This document shows, in pieces, positions 33,695-46,556 of a stretch of DNA of 64,000 nucleotides. Source of the DNA: Monosporascus cannonballus (lineage: Eukaryota > Ascomycota > Sordariomycetes > Xylariales); contig QJNS01000176.1 in assembly GCA_004154925.1 (NCBI GenBank), positions 62,001-126,000 of the forward strand, given 5' to 3'. The notes below the pieces were generated by a model. That model saw only the letters and a list, made by a program, of their open reading frames with translations. It was not told the origin of the DNA and searched no databases. Every line of letters starts with the position of its first letter. The first letter of the stretch is position 1. Position numbers and translations under genes: made by a program.

Positions 33695-35835
33695 GGGGGC
33701 GGGGCGGTGTCTCCAAATTACTGGGCATGGTACCGTGTCTTGAACTTACCAGGCATCCTTTTCACACGCGCTTGCCCCTTAGCACTGGTGGCGCTTATAT
33801 TACGAATGAGAGCAAAACTGTAAGAATTTGAGACAGAAGAAGGGCCTACCCTACAAGGAGTTGTATGTGAAAACGTATAGGGGTAGGCCCAAGAAATGTC
33901 GTCTTGAATTTTATCAAAGTTATGAAAAAAGTTATGGATTTCCTGCAACTGTTATGGCACAGGAACGCAGAGGCGGCGCATATACTAAGCACTAGGGGAA
34001 AGCTCAGTATATTGAGATAGGGAGAGAAGGGAGTCCTGTTGTTCCATCTCCAGGAACGTGTACAAATAAGGCGGGGCGCACGAGCCACGCAACACCCAGC
34101 TTCGCTGACAATACCTATCAGGACCAAAAGGGCAACAGTTTGGGGGATATGGGGCTATATATAAGAGTGAATAATCGTACTAATAAGCAGAACATGCACT
34201 CATTAATTTATTATTTCTATTATTAATCGAAACGTAAATAATGGAAGGGTTGAAATGGTATCAAATGATAAGGAAGAATTTTCTTAATCTTCACCACGTC
34301 AAATAGGGGGGTAGCCCCACTTTTCCGGAAGAAACTCCAGATTCCTAAAAAAGAAGTCTTTCGCGATGGCGGGTTTGGTAATATCAGGCCTAAGCTACCT
34401 TCGACTACCGCCCAAACATAGCGAGAAACAGGCTGTCACAGTAGAGACGCGTGACGTATGGGCGAACATACGGGTCTAGGACGTCAGGAGCTCTTGCGGG
34501 CAGGGCTAGGTACCATTTACCATCCTCTTCCATGTCCGGTAGAGACGCATGGCGCAACCGTACAGATATGGTCAGGAATAGAAACAACTCCCCTCGGCTC
34601 TGTTATTGAGGATGTCCCTGGCGCTTGCCGGAACTCCTTGTCAACAAGTTTTTGAGCGTCGAACTTCGGGAAAGCAAGATTACAAGATACGATAACCACA
34701 ACACAAAACGGATCCTGACGCGTAAAACTCCTGTAGCAATACCTACCTCGCCCCTGAAGCCACATTCATCACAGTAAGGGTCTATGGCGAGATGCTCCTA
34801 CGTATACGACAACAACTTCACCATAGGGTCGTGATCTAATCGTATGGCGAGGCAACCGAGTTATAAATTTTATGTGAGTTCTTACCAGCACATGGTAAAG
34901 TCATTTTCGTTTCATGGGACATCTGACATTGGCCTAACTGCGATGGATCCATGCTACCAAGAACCGGATCGAGCTGGCAAGATGTGTATTTGGCTTTTTG
35001 ACTCAGCTTGGAGACGGGCGGTAATCGTCAATTCAACGGAAACCAAGGCCACACTCGGACCGGGAGGCTGTAAACGTCGGAATTGAGGCACCACTCTCAC
35101 GGTGGCATGACGGTGTTTTACTGCGTTGCCAGGGGTACGAAACAAGCACTCAAGACTTGATGCTCATTGTAAGCCTATAGCTAGTAGCGGGCTTCAGCAT
35201 CAAGGGGTTCCACGCTCAGGATTACGAAGACCCTGCCCCATGAGCCAATCAACGCACAGTGTCCGTCGGCAACACGTATGGAGTAGAGGTTTTCCCCGTT
35301 AGGTCTTAATAAAACCAATGGACATAAAATTGCGAGCATGAACAAGTAGAAGTCCGGGGTATCCATGCCGAAGGCTCATAATCATCTGTAGGCCGCGCAC
35401 AGTGAAAATAGTCATAATCTATAACGATGCTTCGCCGACTGTGAGGAATCAAGGACACCAACACATAGCAAAGCACGAGCATATCAGGGTACGCCAGGTC
35501 CGTCATCGCCGCCTGGATCGCCGTGAGCCGTTTATGCCTGTAAACCCAAACCAGCAGCCATAGATCACTCTATTAATTGTCCAAGTTCCAAGCAAAGTCA
35601 AGAGAACCATCGCCGAGCTATTGAAAGTCCCAGCAGTCATCAGGGACGAACAGTACGAGCGAGGGACCCGTGGCAGGGTAAGCCAGTGGTCGTCGATCCT
35701 GGATTCGGCGTTGATCAGGCCCATCGAATCTACACTGGGCATCTGAGAGCCGGAAATCCATTTGCCAGTCTGTGTCGTTGTCGTGAGTACAGGTTGGTGC
35801 TTGGCCGCCTACGGACGCAGGCCTTGTGGCATAAC
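33695..35835. other. Intergenic, no gene seen
   Basis: About 2.1 kb with an AT-rich core near 34180-34300. Frames are short and without domains. Confidence 0.5.
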
Positions 35836-36179
35836 TTGGCGGATTCGCTGCTGGTATGAACTCCTCCTTCAGTCTAATGACGTACATCTCTAGAAGAGTC
35901 GCAAACCTAAGGTTGAGATGCAAGTCGTCGGACCGGCAGGTTCCGAAAGCGGCGATCACCCAAGTGGAGGATATCAAGCGAGTCCCGTAGCTTTGTAGTG
36001 CTCAAACCAAGCCCATACCCTTTGAGTAGGAATACGGAGGCCGCTGTGATGCGCAGGAACATACTTACGGGCGTGAAGGTAAGGAATTTCTTTTCGACCA
36101 GTCGGATGGCCAGTTTCAGAATTTCCAGACAACCATCCACGACCTCCTGGATGAAGCTATAGTTTGTGCAGTTCCGCAT
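35836..36179 (-). pseudogene. Relic of a fungal transcription factor C-terminus
   Basis: The minus strand encodes SMFLRITAASVFLLKGYGLG followed by RDSLDIL in one frame. From about 35950 another frame continues TCRSDDLHLNLRFATLLEMY. Both fit, in order, the conserved C-terminal block of Zn2Cys6 regulators (SVFLLKGxALG...SLDxL...DDMHLxxRYATLIE). A frameshift separates them, and no zinc cluster or middle region was found upstream. The relic sits 1.2 kb from an intact Zn2Cys6 regulator on the other strand. Confidence 0.6.
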
Positions 36180-37331
36180 TTCTTGGCGACACCTGCCGCA
36201 CGGGGCGCCGGCAGCATATTCCTCAGCCGTTATATTGAATTTTACCTACTTTCCCCTGCATTAGTTACACGCTGCATGCCCGAAGCGAGTCAGCTGTAGT
36301 ACTGCACATCCACATACATGCATCTCAGTCACCACAGTAGCTATGCATTACCTTTTAAGCTCTGTGAAATGTTTGGGGCTCGGTCCGGTTTCTCGAAGGG
36401 CTGTTTCCCGTGTGCTAGGCCGTCCGAGATCCATCTCCTCTGCAACTATAAAAGGTCGTGGCTTCTAGCGGTAGTATAGAATTCGGAACCATCAAGGTTA
36501 GCATCTCAGGGTCCGGTATTCTCGATGCAACGGATAGTTAATAGGCGATCGAATTCTAAGAATTCAGCAGAAGAAGTCGGTGCAGCGTCCTATTAGGCAT
36601 AGTGTGGGGGAGGATTTAAGAAACTCTAACTCTAGGATTGGCAAATACCATAGTACACTCACTTAGGGCACCAAGTCACACAGGGATGTTTACGTACTAT
36701 CTAGCTCCAGTACATCTAATCCCCGTATGCAATTGTATATAAAGTATGTACATTAAGATATCCAGGAGGTCTTGGAGTTTACTTTTGGCTTAGCAATGGG
36801 ATCATGCCAGCCACACCCATTTCAGCTAGTATGACCTACACGTTAAGGAGCTACAGGAACACCTCCAATGTTCTCCAAGGGTTGTCCGAAATCCCAAAAG
36901 GGCAAACTTGTTCGCTTGGCCTTTAAGTTGTCGATAACGCAGATCATCTGAAGATCGGGGGATTCTGAATACTCCGGCCGGCGCCCGCCAAGAGGTGGTC
37001 CATATAGCTCCTTAAAGTGTAAGTCGAAAAAGGCGGTTGTTCAGTTTTCTCTTTCTCGAGAGAAAACTGACTTCAAGCCCGTCTAAGTCAGGTATTCGGA
37101 AAACGCTAGGATATTCTGCTACTCCTAATCCGGAACGGCCCCCAACTGGGGCCGGGTTTAAGCTATTATAGTGGGGAGTTGAAAACTCGGAGTCGGGGTC
37201 GGGTTCGGACATCTTGTTAACAACTTCAACTGGTCACTCCTTTCAATATCCTTGACAACAATCCAGCTTCGGGATTCAGATCCTTTTTTTCCGATGTTTT
37301 CACAGTTTCCATCCACTCAGTCATTGTCATC
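36180..37331. other. Intergenic, promoter side of the second regulator
   Basis: Contains an inverted repeat at 37041-37070 and a GC-rich stretch with TCGGGGTCGGGTTCGG near 37193. No gene recognised. Confidence 0.5.
37041..37070. repeat. Perfect 11-base inverted repeat with 8-base loop
   Basis: TCAGTTTTCTC at 37041-37051 and its exact reverse complement at 37060-37070, about 260 bases before the regulator ATG. It could be a dimer-binding site or a short hairpin; this is inference. Confidence 0.6.
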
Positions 37332-39745
37332 ATGGAGAGGCAGACCGAGTCTAGCCCGAACGGTCGAATCCGTCGGCGACGGGCATGCGTCTGCGACCCC
37401 TGTCGAAAGAGGAAGCTCCGCTGTGATAGGAACATGCCCTGCAGCAACTGTCTGAGATCGAGAAAAGAGGAGTGTTCTTATTCGCAAAGTATAAAACAGA
37501 CTAGCACATCGGGGCCGGTGCGAGTACCATTAGCTCAAAAGTCAGCCGATGTTGGCTTTACCGACCCCGGCATGTCCTCGTCAACATCGGCTGCAGCTCC
37601 GGCAAGCATTAGCGTCGCCCCAGATGTCCGACAAGGCCCAAATGAACAAGTACAGTCAATACCATCTCTAGCCCCTGGAACATGGTATTCTTCCACTTTG
37701 GGCAGTGTCTGTATCGGCGGACAGCCTCAAAGCCCATTGCAGTCCGAGACAGAGCCCTCTGGAAGTGGCTCTGCGGCAATTGCCGATCAATCAACTCAAC
37801 GTAAAATATACTCACAAGAGCAGGACCCTCAGCAAAGTCGGGGACGTAGGGAAGACGATCCAAAATTTCTTGAGTGGTTACTTTCCCTTGGTGGCTTGCA
37901 ACACTCTATCCGTGGTCTTATCGTGAAAGGCAGATACATTGGGCAAAGCCACTGGTTGCATTCCGCCCTTCTCGTAAGTTTTGACTTATCTTGCATTATC
38001 TCAATGGTTAATAACCCATGCTTCAGATGCCGACTAATATAGGCTGGCTAAGTCAAGTGATGACTGAAAAGGCAGAGGGTTGGGAGTTACTCCAGACTTG
38101 CGAAGCCCTCGCCAAGCAGATCAAAATGTATCGACAGCCTAAGCACTGGACCGAGGAGTGTGGCAAATATCTACCGGCGAAAGAGATTGCCGACCAGCTC
38201 CTAGCGACTTACCTCCGGACATTTGAGCCGCTATATCGTATTGTGCATGTCCCGACTCTCAAGCTCGAGTATGAGCGCTATTGGGAAGACCCAAACGCAG
38301 TAAATACTTTGGTGATTCTCAAAATCCAACTCTGTCTTGCTATCGGAGCTTGTTTTTTCGATGACAAATTCACACTTCGCACTTCAGCTTTGCAATGGAT
38401 CCACGAGACCAAGATGTGGTTTGCTCGCTCGGAACAGTCACGGTTGTCAATTTGCGGCCTGCAGATTCTGTGCTTACTTCAGCTCGCGCGACAATGCACT
38501 GACGCACTTCATGAAGACTTGACTTGGATCTCTGCAGGGTCTCTTTATCGGGCAGCAATATGTATGGGATTGCAGGTTGATCCGTCTAGATTACCCAAGA
38601 TGTCTCCCTTCGATGCCGAAATTCGACGACGGCTCTGGGCAACAATCGTCGAACTCCTGCTTCAATCCAGCCTTGACTCTGGCAGTCCGCTTCTTCTGTC
38701 TTCTGAAGACTTCAATTGCAAGCCTCCAGCCAACTTAAACGATAGCCAGCTAGTCTCCGGCAGCACCATTGATCCTGTTCCCAAGGCTGACGATACCTTC
38801 ACGGACACGTCCTTGCAGATCACTCTTCGACGGTCTCTACTAATCCGACTGCAAATAATTAAACAAGCAAATAACGCAAACTCGAAAAGTACTTATGAAG
38901 AGGTTTTGAGATTACATTCGGAGCTAACGGTCTCTTATCGAGAATTGAAAACCCGACTATACTCTTTCAGCCCCGCAGTGTCTGCGTTCCAAAGGCTGCT
39001 TTGCGACATGGTCCTCCAGCTATACTTTCTTGTTCTACACCTCCCATACATGCACCCTGCCATGGCCAAGCCACTTCTTCACTTTTCGCGCGATGTCTGC
39101 CTCGAGACGGCTCTAGGCATCTCTTACACCGCCCTGATGCCTTCTCTCATGAATGACGATCCAGTTCTAGTAGCCCTTCATGCCGCGGCAAAGACCGAGC
39201 CTGCATGTGAGGAATATGTCCGTCTCATGATTTGCGGTTCAGGGCCTTTCCGATATATTCACATACAGAGTCATAATGTTATTGCTGCGGGGCTGCTGGC
39301 TCTAGTGCATAACGAGCTTCCCGGTCCTTTTGACCCGGCAACCATGAGTCAAGTTGCGGTGCCCTTTGGAGCAGGTCGTGAACTCCGTAAACTAGAACTT
39401 CACGCAATGCTTCGCGCTGCTGCCAAATGGGCAGAGCTCCGCCTTGCGGCGGGAGAGACCAACGTGAAGGATTACGTCACTATTTCGGTGCCCCTGGCAT
39501 CTATCGAAGCTGTGATGGAAGGTGTTGCTGCTGATTCCGCTAGGCAGACCAAAGGGTTAGAGGCTTTTAGGCATGCTGCATCGATCTTACGGAACACGGC
39601 TTCTTACGAAGCATCCTCATGCGAAGATACTAGGGGGACCGATCCTACACATGAAGATGTCGATGGCATTGGGAGTTTCCGGTTCGATGAATTGGATGAT
39701 ATAGCCTGGGAACATTTTGACCAGATCGTTTTGCCACCTTGGTAA
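37332..39745 (+). CDS. Zn2Cys6 fungal transcription factor
   Basis: 786 residues from exons 37332-37973 and 38027-39745 (53-base intron, GTAAGT...TTCAG). The zinc cluster lies at about residues 19-49: CVCDPCRKRKLRCDRNMPCS continuing to NC and C. Pro/Ser/Gln-rich linkers follow, then the fungal-TF middle homology region from about 250 (FEPLYRIVHVPTL; RRRLWATIVELLLQSSLDSG). The C-terminus is acidic and aromatic (FRFDELDDIAWEHFDQI), a plausible activation segment. It converges with the CYP505 gene (516 bases between stops), and a second P450 lies beyond that, so it may control local oxidative metabolism; this is inference from position only. Confidence 0.9.
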
Positions 39746-40261
39746 AGGGGTTGTCACAGTTAAACTGATCGGTAGATAAGGTAACATAGAGTGTGAGAGG
39801 TGATAATTGTCTAACTAGAATTGAGCTCTGAGGAGCGGTGGCTAGGAAGCTCTCTATATACTGTGTGCTCTCCGGAATAAGGGTTTTCCGGGATGCTGGG
39901 AGCTTGATGACTAACAGAGATACCCTTATTCTACGACAGGGGTCTAATAATTGTGTAAATAGTCTCAACTCACCCGAATTGTTGATCTAAGACATAAAGG
40001 AGCAATGAAGAACAAGGACTGTTTTAACGCATCGAAAGTAACCAATGATAAACATCGTAGTGTTGAACAGAACGAATCGATTATTTGCGGGTGTCAAGAG
40101 ATCGGTTGGATTCTGTCTAACTAAACTTATTAAGAGATGAGATTTACACAAACCCGACTCTACTCCATGGTCTACAATCTGTAATAGAGTAACGGAAAGC
40201 ATTCTGTCAATATAGGGCACCAAGCTTCGAAGCCTTCGACATCCCATGCCAGCATCCAAAC
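39746..40261. other. Convergent intergenic spacer with repeat copy
   Basis: Between the stop codons of the regulator and CYP505. Its first 110 bases belong to the repeat family annotated at 39749. Confidence 0.5.
39749..39856 (+). repeat. Dispersed repeat, copy A
   Basis: Begins GGTTGTCACAG and ends GGCTAGGAAGCTCT. Aligns by eye to 51091-51203 over about 110 bases at roughly 70 percent identity, sharing ATAATTGTCT/ACAATTGTCT and GAGCTCT/GGGCTCT blocks. Probably the remnant of a transposon end or MITE; the far end was not identified. Confidence 0.55.
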
Positions 40262-43200
40262 TCAGTCAAACACGTCAGTATAATGTCTGACGTTCCTCAA
40301 CTCATCCCACCATTCCCTCGCCTCAGCCTCATCTATCAGCTTCCCCTTCTTCTTTGCGGCCTCCATCCTCATCTGAACGGCCACCTTAGTCAGTTCCCTA
40401 CTAACCGCTCTCGAGCCACATATATATATCCTTGCGCCCTTTTTCCATAGCCCGCGCAGCTCTTCTCTATCCGCCCACACTGCATCCTGTACGTATTTAT
40501 TTGCGCTTTCCTTCGGTGATGCTCGGCTATATGCTCGTCTGACTGTAACTGAGCCCATCTCTTCCCACTTGGTGAGCTCGTCCGTATACAGGTCATCCTT
40601 CCCCACCTCACGGCATCCATGATACAATAGTGCCGGTGCCAGCTTATTTTGGCCGTGGAGTTTAGCGACCATCAAGACACGCTCCTGGATGAAACCGCGG
40701 AAAGGCGCGATACCAGTTCCAGCTGCAATCAAAATAAGGGGAGTATCTTCAGCGTCCGCGGGAAGGTGAAAGTCGGCCCGACAGGGTCGGACAGAGACGT
40801 AGATCGGGTCCTCAGGCTGTAGAGATGCCAGATAGTTGGAGGCAACGCCATGGTAAGTACCGTTACCAGACCGAGCTTCTTCGAAAAGTACGGAAAAGGT
40901 TATGGTTGCAGCTGACGGGTTTGCCAAGGGGGAAGACGATATAGAGCTAGTTTGAATAATAGTGTCAGCGGATCGTCCATTCGAGAACATTACCCAAGGA
41001 GCTTATACTTACTATTGTCGGATGCGCATAGGTGGTAGTAGAACGAGGAACTCCGCTAGGTCTAATTTGACGGATGGAAACCTTTCCAAGAGATCTAAGA
41101 CAGACACTCGCTTTGTGGAAATTTCGGCCAAGTAGTTGTTTCCCTCAGCGAGACATTTGAGCGCCTTAGCGTCATGCTCAACTTCTGTTGCTTCTGCCAA
41201 ATGAAGGACATTCTTCCTCGTTGCAGGCTGTCCCAACTCGACGAAATCGCTGAAAATAGTGCGCGCGTAGATGGCCACATTCGTTGGAAGCGTGACACTA
41301 GACCCTTCGAGGGTGATGATTGCATTCCACTAGACTGTCAGTCGATCACATAATTATGGACAGGATGAATCTAAGGACTGAGCGTTCTTACCGAAATTTC
41401 AAACTTTCGTAAGGCTCGGAGGACGGATGGTTTTGGGTTTGAAGGCAATACTGCAAGGTAGTCGCCTGCTCGATATGTCGATCCCGGAGGAAGTTGGATT
41501 TCAAGATGTTTCTTAACCGGCTCCCCATCGGCGGTCAGCGTTCGGGCATCAATCACTCTGGCTTCCTTTTCACCCAGCTTCGGAGTAAAAGTGACCTCAT
41601 TGCAGACATGAACCTTCAACTGCTGAGCCGGTATACCCTGAGGCACACTCGCTACCCCTGTGGTGCCAACACGTAGAGCATCCAAAGCCGGCCATAGTGT
41701 CTGGTCCACGCTATCGTCAGTATTTTTGACAAGAGATTAGTGCACGGAAACTCACGTCATCCTTCCATGTTTCGAAAGCAGTAGACATGTCATCTCCTGC
41801 AGCATCAGCCAGCCCCAGCTCTGCCACCCTCTTACCGCCAGCTTCCAAGAGTTTTTGGTTTACAAGGAGAGGTATGCGATGGAACGTGCTCGACCAGTCA
41901 TGATGCCCACACCCAAAAACCGCATACCTCATTCCCTGAAGCGGCGACTCATCGTTATTAAGGCCCTCAACCCACGGCACAAACTTCCCAGCGTTGTCAG
42001 GAGGTTGACCTTCGTAACTTGCCGTGATGATCAAGACGACATGGTGGGAGTCGCCAATTGGGAGCTTTTGGGTAGCCGAGTCCATGCAGTCGAGCCGAGA
42101 CACCTTAAAACCATGTGCAGGGGCATCGCGTGCGAGACTCTGTGCCATTGACTCGCAAGTACCACTATTGGAGCCGTAGAGTATGGTGACGTTCATATTG
42201 AGTGACTCGTGCCCACTATTGTGAATATTGAAAGACTCGGCGTCTGCTCCTTTGCGGGATTCCGACTTGATCGTGGTAGCTCCTGGTTCGGTGCCCTCTA
42301 GTCGGCGCTTGAGCTTGGCGGGGTCAAGGTCGTCACGAAGTGTAGCTCGGGCATATAGACCTTTTGGCTTGATGGTGAGAGTCTGCTTGTGCTCCAACTT
42401 GTAGTCTGGGTCATCCAAAACTAGATCAAAGTTCTGAAAGATCATGGCCATGGCGAGAATAGCCTCCTGCCATGCGAAAGGCCTCCCGATGCACTGGATA
42501 AAAGCGTTAGTAAATACTACATTATGAGATCAAGGCTTGCCTAAGCTTAAAATCGACAGATGTCCAAGGCCAAGAGGCTCTCGTTTGTTCACGAATGTCA
42601 GACTACTCAATAGGGATACTTACCGCTCGAATCCCGTTCCCGAATGGTTTCCATGCGTTCTTGGGCAGCTTTTCAAAGTTACCGTCCAACATCCTTTCAG
42701 GACGAAACTCGTACGGCTCGTCGAAAACCTCAGGGTCAAGATGCGAATTTGAAATAAGGTTGATAATAATGTCTCCCTTATGAACCAGATACTTGCCAGC
42801 CAGAACTGTATCGTCGATAGGGTTGACAGAGAACATTGCAATTGGAGAGTTGAGGCGTAAGGTTTCACGAAGAACCTTTGGCTTGGTTAGCTCCTCATAG
42901 TCGATTCATGAGACTACTGTGACTTACGGCTGTTACGTAGGGAAGTTTCTGCATGTGTTGGACGGTAATAGGGCCTTTTCCAATCACGTTGTCAACTTCT
43001 TGCTGTACTTTCTTGTACTCTTCGGGATGTTTCAGGAGTTGATACTATGAAACAACCGGTTAGTCAAGCGTTCGGATACGGGAGGGCGGAACTCAGCCAA
43101 GTTGGCTATCCACCACCAGACGTTGGGAGAGAAAATTTGGGAGAAACTCACCGTCGCATAGGATAGCATTCCAGAGGTCGTCTCATGCCCGGCAACCAGA

Positions 43201-43994
43201 AAGGTAATGAGGTTATCAATGATAGATCCATCGCTCATCTGCTGCCCTGTCTTTGGATCTCGTCCCTTTAGCATGGCTGCCAAGAGATCTTTCCGTTCAT
43301 TACTAGGATCTGACGTTCGCTCATGAAGCACTGCCTCGGCTGTTTGACGCATGACACCAATATTGTGTTGGAACTTTCGATCATCTCCCCGGTAGAAGAC
43401 CGATGGAAGCGGCACCCGTTGCGTTCTCCTTCCACATTCAGTGAGGAAATCTGCCATAGCATCGACGAAGGGATGCATCTGGTCGGTATAAAAGCTATTA
43501 AAGCGAAAGCCCATCGAACAGAGAGCAATGGTGTCAAGCGTGAGGCGGGTAAAGTCATCCGTAAGCATAATCTTCTTGTTCGGTCCATGTCGCGCCCACT
43601 TCAAGACCAGCTGTGAGCAGACATCGTGCATTTCATCAAACATGGTTCGGATGCTCATGGGCCCAAAAGCAGGCATAAGTACGCGATGGGCTATGCCCCA
43701 GTTGGGCTCGTCGAGTTTGGCTGTAAACAGACCGTCATGAACACCGTTTCGTATCTCGACTAGCACGTTGCTAGGCTGCTTGATGAATCGTTTCTCATCG
43801 CATGTCTCATCTACCAGGCGATGAGTTGATAAGACAATGAGATTCTGGCCGGGGATGTTGAGTCGATAAATTTCTCCATATTTCTCCGCTAAAGCCTTGA
43901 AGGACCTTAAGGAGTTGTTCGGGTCGATGTCTGTAATATTGCCAACAAATGGGAGGCCTGGCGGTCCAGGGATAGAGGTATATGTCTCGTCCAT
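40262..43994 (-). CDS. CYP505: Self-sufficient P450-reductase fusion, CYP505 family (P450foxy type)
   Basis: 1086 residues from exons 43994-43152, 43044-42928, 42875-42624, 42493-41756, 41700-41392, 41329-41013 and 40946-40262. The heme domain starts directly with IPGPPGLPFVGN, without a membrane anchor, so it is soluble. It has I-helix FLVAGHETTSG (about 265-275) and heme-binding FGNGIRACIGRPFAWQE with Cys405 as the first codon of exon 4. A short linker leads to the FMN flavodoxin domain (VTILYGSNSGTCE, about 502-514), then the FAD/NADPH domain with RQYS (857-860) and IAAGTGIAPFRGF. This is the layout of fungal CYP505 and bacterial BM3, which hydroxylate fatty acids or alcohols near the omega end without a separate reductase. 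Length equals the family's usual 1050-1090. All six introns join in frame. Confidence 0.93.
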
Positions 43995-44709
43995 TCTGTT
44001 AAAGGCACAGAAATGCTTGAAACGCTCCTTTGAATGGGAATCAGGCAAAAATAGAGAGTATATCGCCTTTTTGAGTCACTTCATAGAAGTCGTGGGATAA
44101 CAAAGATTGTTGTCCAAGAGCTTATATAACTTAAAATCGGACAAACAGGATATCCCGGAGTACTCCTCAATATGAAAGCGAAATGATATTCAAGAGTTGC
44201 TACGCCATTTCACCAAGGGAGAATTGGTCGGGGCGCAGTTGATGCGTCACCAACGTTTGGGCTGAAGTCGGGATCGGGATCGGAGTCCGAGCCAAGCCAC
44301 GCTACGAGCCCGAACCCTCAACTAGGTTGCTTCTTAATATAGAGCAGTTCGGGCTTTTTTAAAATAGCTTGTTAATAGCCCTCGTTCTAATATCACATTA
44401 ATGATCCATTAACTCCGGTCCCGACGGAGGCCAAGTTGAGCCGTGTCACTCCCCACTTTAGCTGAGGATGGCTTCGGGCCCGGCGCCCGCGGGCCGCGGG
44501 CTTTGTGCCAGCTAGGGCCTTGGCGTATTCAGATACGATCTCTAATCTTGCGTTATGTGACCACCTGATGCCTATCGTGTCGTGCTAATGTCTACCAGCA
44601 TGAAGAATTCTTAAAAGTCCGGTACCCGGACAGTCCGTGTTCTTGAAAGTGTCTCTGCCATACTTCGTACGTATCATTACACTTTTCCAGAAGGCCAGCG
44701 TCACCGACA
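43995..44709. other. Divergent promoter region shared by CYP505 and the second P450
   Basis: The two P450 genes start 716 bases apart and face away from each other. Contains a TATA-like site for CYP505 and GC-rich direct repeats (GTCGGGATCGGGATCGG near 44269). Confidence 0.55.
44121..44129 (-). promoter_or_regulatory. TATA-like box for CYP505
   Basis: On the minus strand TTATATAAG, about 130 bases before the CYP505 ATG at 43994, a normal distance for a fungal core promoter. Confidence 0.45.
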
Positions 44710-46556
44710 ATGACTGCTCATGTGATTCCGGCAAACTGGACCACGGCGTTCACGCCGTCGTCCATGCTCCTTGTCGGAGCAGTTCTAGCTATAGTATATG
44801 CGGTCTATCGAAGAGCACTCCCGAAGCCGATCCCGGGTATCCCGTACGTCGAGGAGTCCGCGAAGCGTCTCTTCGGAGACTTACCGCGCATCGCGGAGCT
44901 CCAGAAGGTCGGCAGGAAGCCAGCAGATCTCTATATCGAGACGGCGCGTCTGACCAAGTCGCCCATCTCTCAGGTCTTTTTTCTGCCGTTCAAAAGGCCC
45001 ATGGTCATCGTGTCGGACTTTCGCGAAGCGCAGGACCTGGTGACGGCGCGTTGCAAGGACCTGGAACGCGGAGCATTCAACAACGAAACCTTTGGGGGTG
45101 TGACGCCGGAGCACTTCATCTCGATGAATACGTCGGATCCAAGGTTCAAGGTTACCAGGGCGCTAACAAACGATCTAATGACACCACGGTTCATAAACGA
45201 AGTAAGTGTGGCATAGGTGTAACTCTCAGTCCCTCTCGAGGCAGTTTGCAATATTGAATGCTAATCTGGTTGTTGAAGGTCTCGGCACCAGAGATATATA
45301 GCAAGATGCGCCATTTCGTCGACCTGTGGAGACTCAAAGCTCAGGCTGCCGATGGGCGTGCGTTCAAGGCGTACGAGGATCTAAACTTTCTCAGTTATGA
45401 TATCATCACGGCGGCCGCATTGGGTATCGACGATAGCGAGAGTGAGACTGTGCAGCACCTGAGATCGCTTCACTCAGACTTTCATCCACGCTCCCCGTCA
45501 GAAGTCCCGACAGAGGCCGAGTTTGGATTCCCAGACTTTGCTCCCTCCGACCTGATGGAGTCGCTATTGACGCTCGCCGAAGCCGTCGGCAACTCTTTCA
45601 CCAAACCGTCGCCGAGGCTCTTCCACGCGCTGAACAACCTTCGCCCAGCGATGCGCAAGGCCTGGAGCGACAGGAAGAGGATCTTGCAGCAGCATATCGA
45701 CAACGCCACCGCTAGGCTAAACAGGGAGGGCGACAATTTCAAGTCCACAGCGGCGCTTGACTACATGGTTGCGCGCGAGATCTCCTCAGCCAAGAAGGAA
45801 GGCCGCCGCCCCGATCTCACTTCGCGTCGCCTCCACGACATTCTGTTCGTCTACCTCGCGGCGGGGCAAGACACGACGCACAGCGTGATGACCTTTCTAG
45901 TAAAGCAACTGGGGGCACAGCCGAAGGCGCAGAGCAAGCTCCGCCAGAGCCTGCGCGACGCGTATCCCTCTGCGGCGGCGGAGTGCCGGCAGCCCATGCT
46001 CTCGGAGATCCTGCAGGCCCATGTGCCGTATCTTGAGGCGTTCATCGAGGAGGTCCTTCGCTTAAACACGCCAATCGCGGGCGTCTCACAGCAGACGGTC
46101 CGGGACATCACAGTCTTGGGCCACGTCATTCCCAGGGGCACTTCCCTTCTGTTCCTTAACGAGAGCCCCTCGTTTCACGGGCCGATGCACCCCGTTGCCG
46201 AGGATAGCAGGAGCGAGAGCTCGCAGAAGCACGCCGACGCGACGCTGGGCGAGTGGGTCGACGGTGCCGAATTCCGACCTGAGCGGTGGTTGCGCAAGCC
46301 CCGGGGAGACGGGGAGGAAGGAAATATGGTATTTGATCCCAAGGCCGGCCCATTCATGACCTTTAGTCTCGGGCCTAGGATGTGCTGGGGTAGGAGGCTC
46401 GCCTATCTGGAGCTGAGACTGGTGGTCACGCTGCTAGTGTGGAATTTCGAGTTCCTGCCGATTCCGCCCAAGCTGGATAATTGGAATACGTATGATCTGC
46501 TCATTCACAAGCCGTGCTCTTGTCTAGTCAGGTTGAGAAACGCCCTGGAGGCATAA
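44710..46556 (+). CDS. Membrane-anchored cytochrome P450 monooxygenase
   Basis: 589 residues from exons 44710-45201 and 45279-46556 (77-base intron, GTAAGT...GAAG). An N-terminal membrane segment (about residues 18-33) is followed by a basic/proline hinge (RRALPKPIPGIP). P450 landmarks: I-helix YLAAGQDTTHS, ExxR at Glu422/Arg425 (EEVLR), PERW region FRPERWL, and heme loop FSLGPRMCWGRR with Cys533. It is longer than most P450s because of a hydrophilic insertion before FRPERW (SESSQKHADATLGEW). It needs an external reductase, unlike its divergent neighbour CYP505. CYP family assignment and substrate are not possible by eye. Confidence 0.9.
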
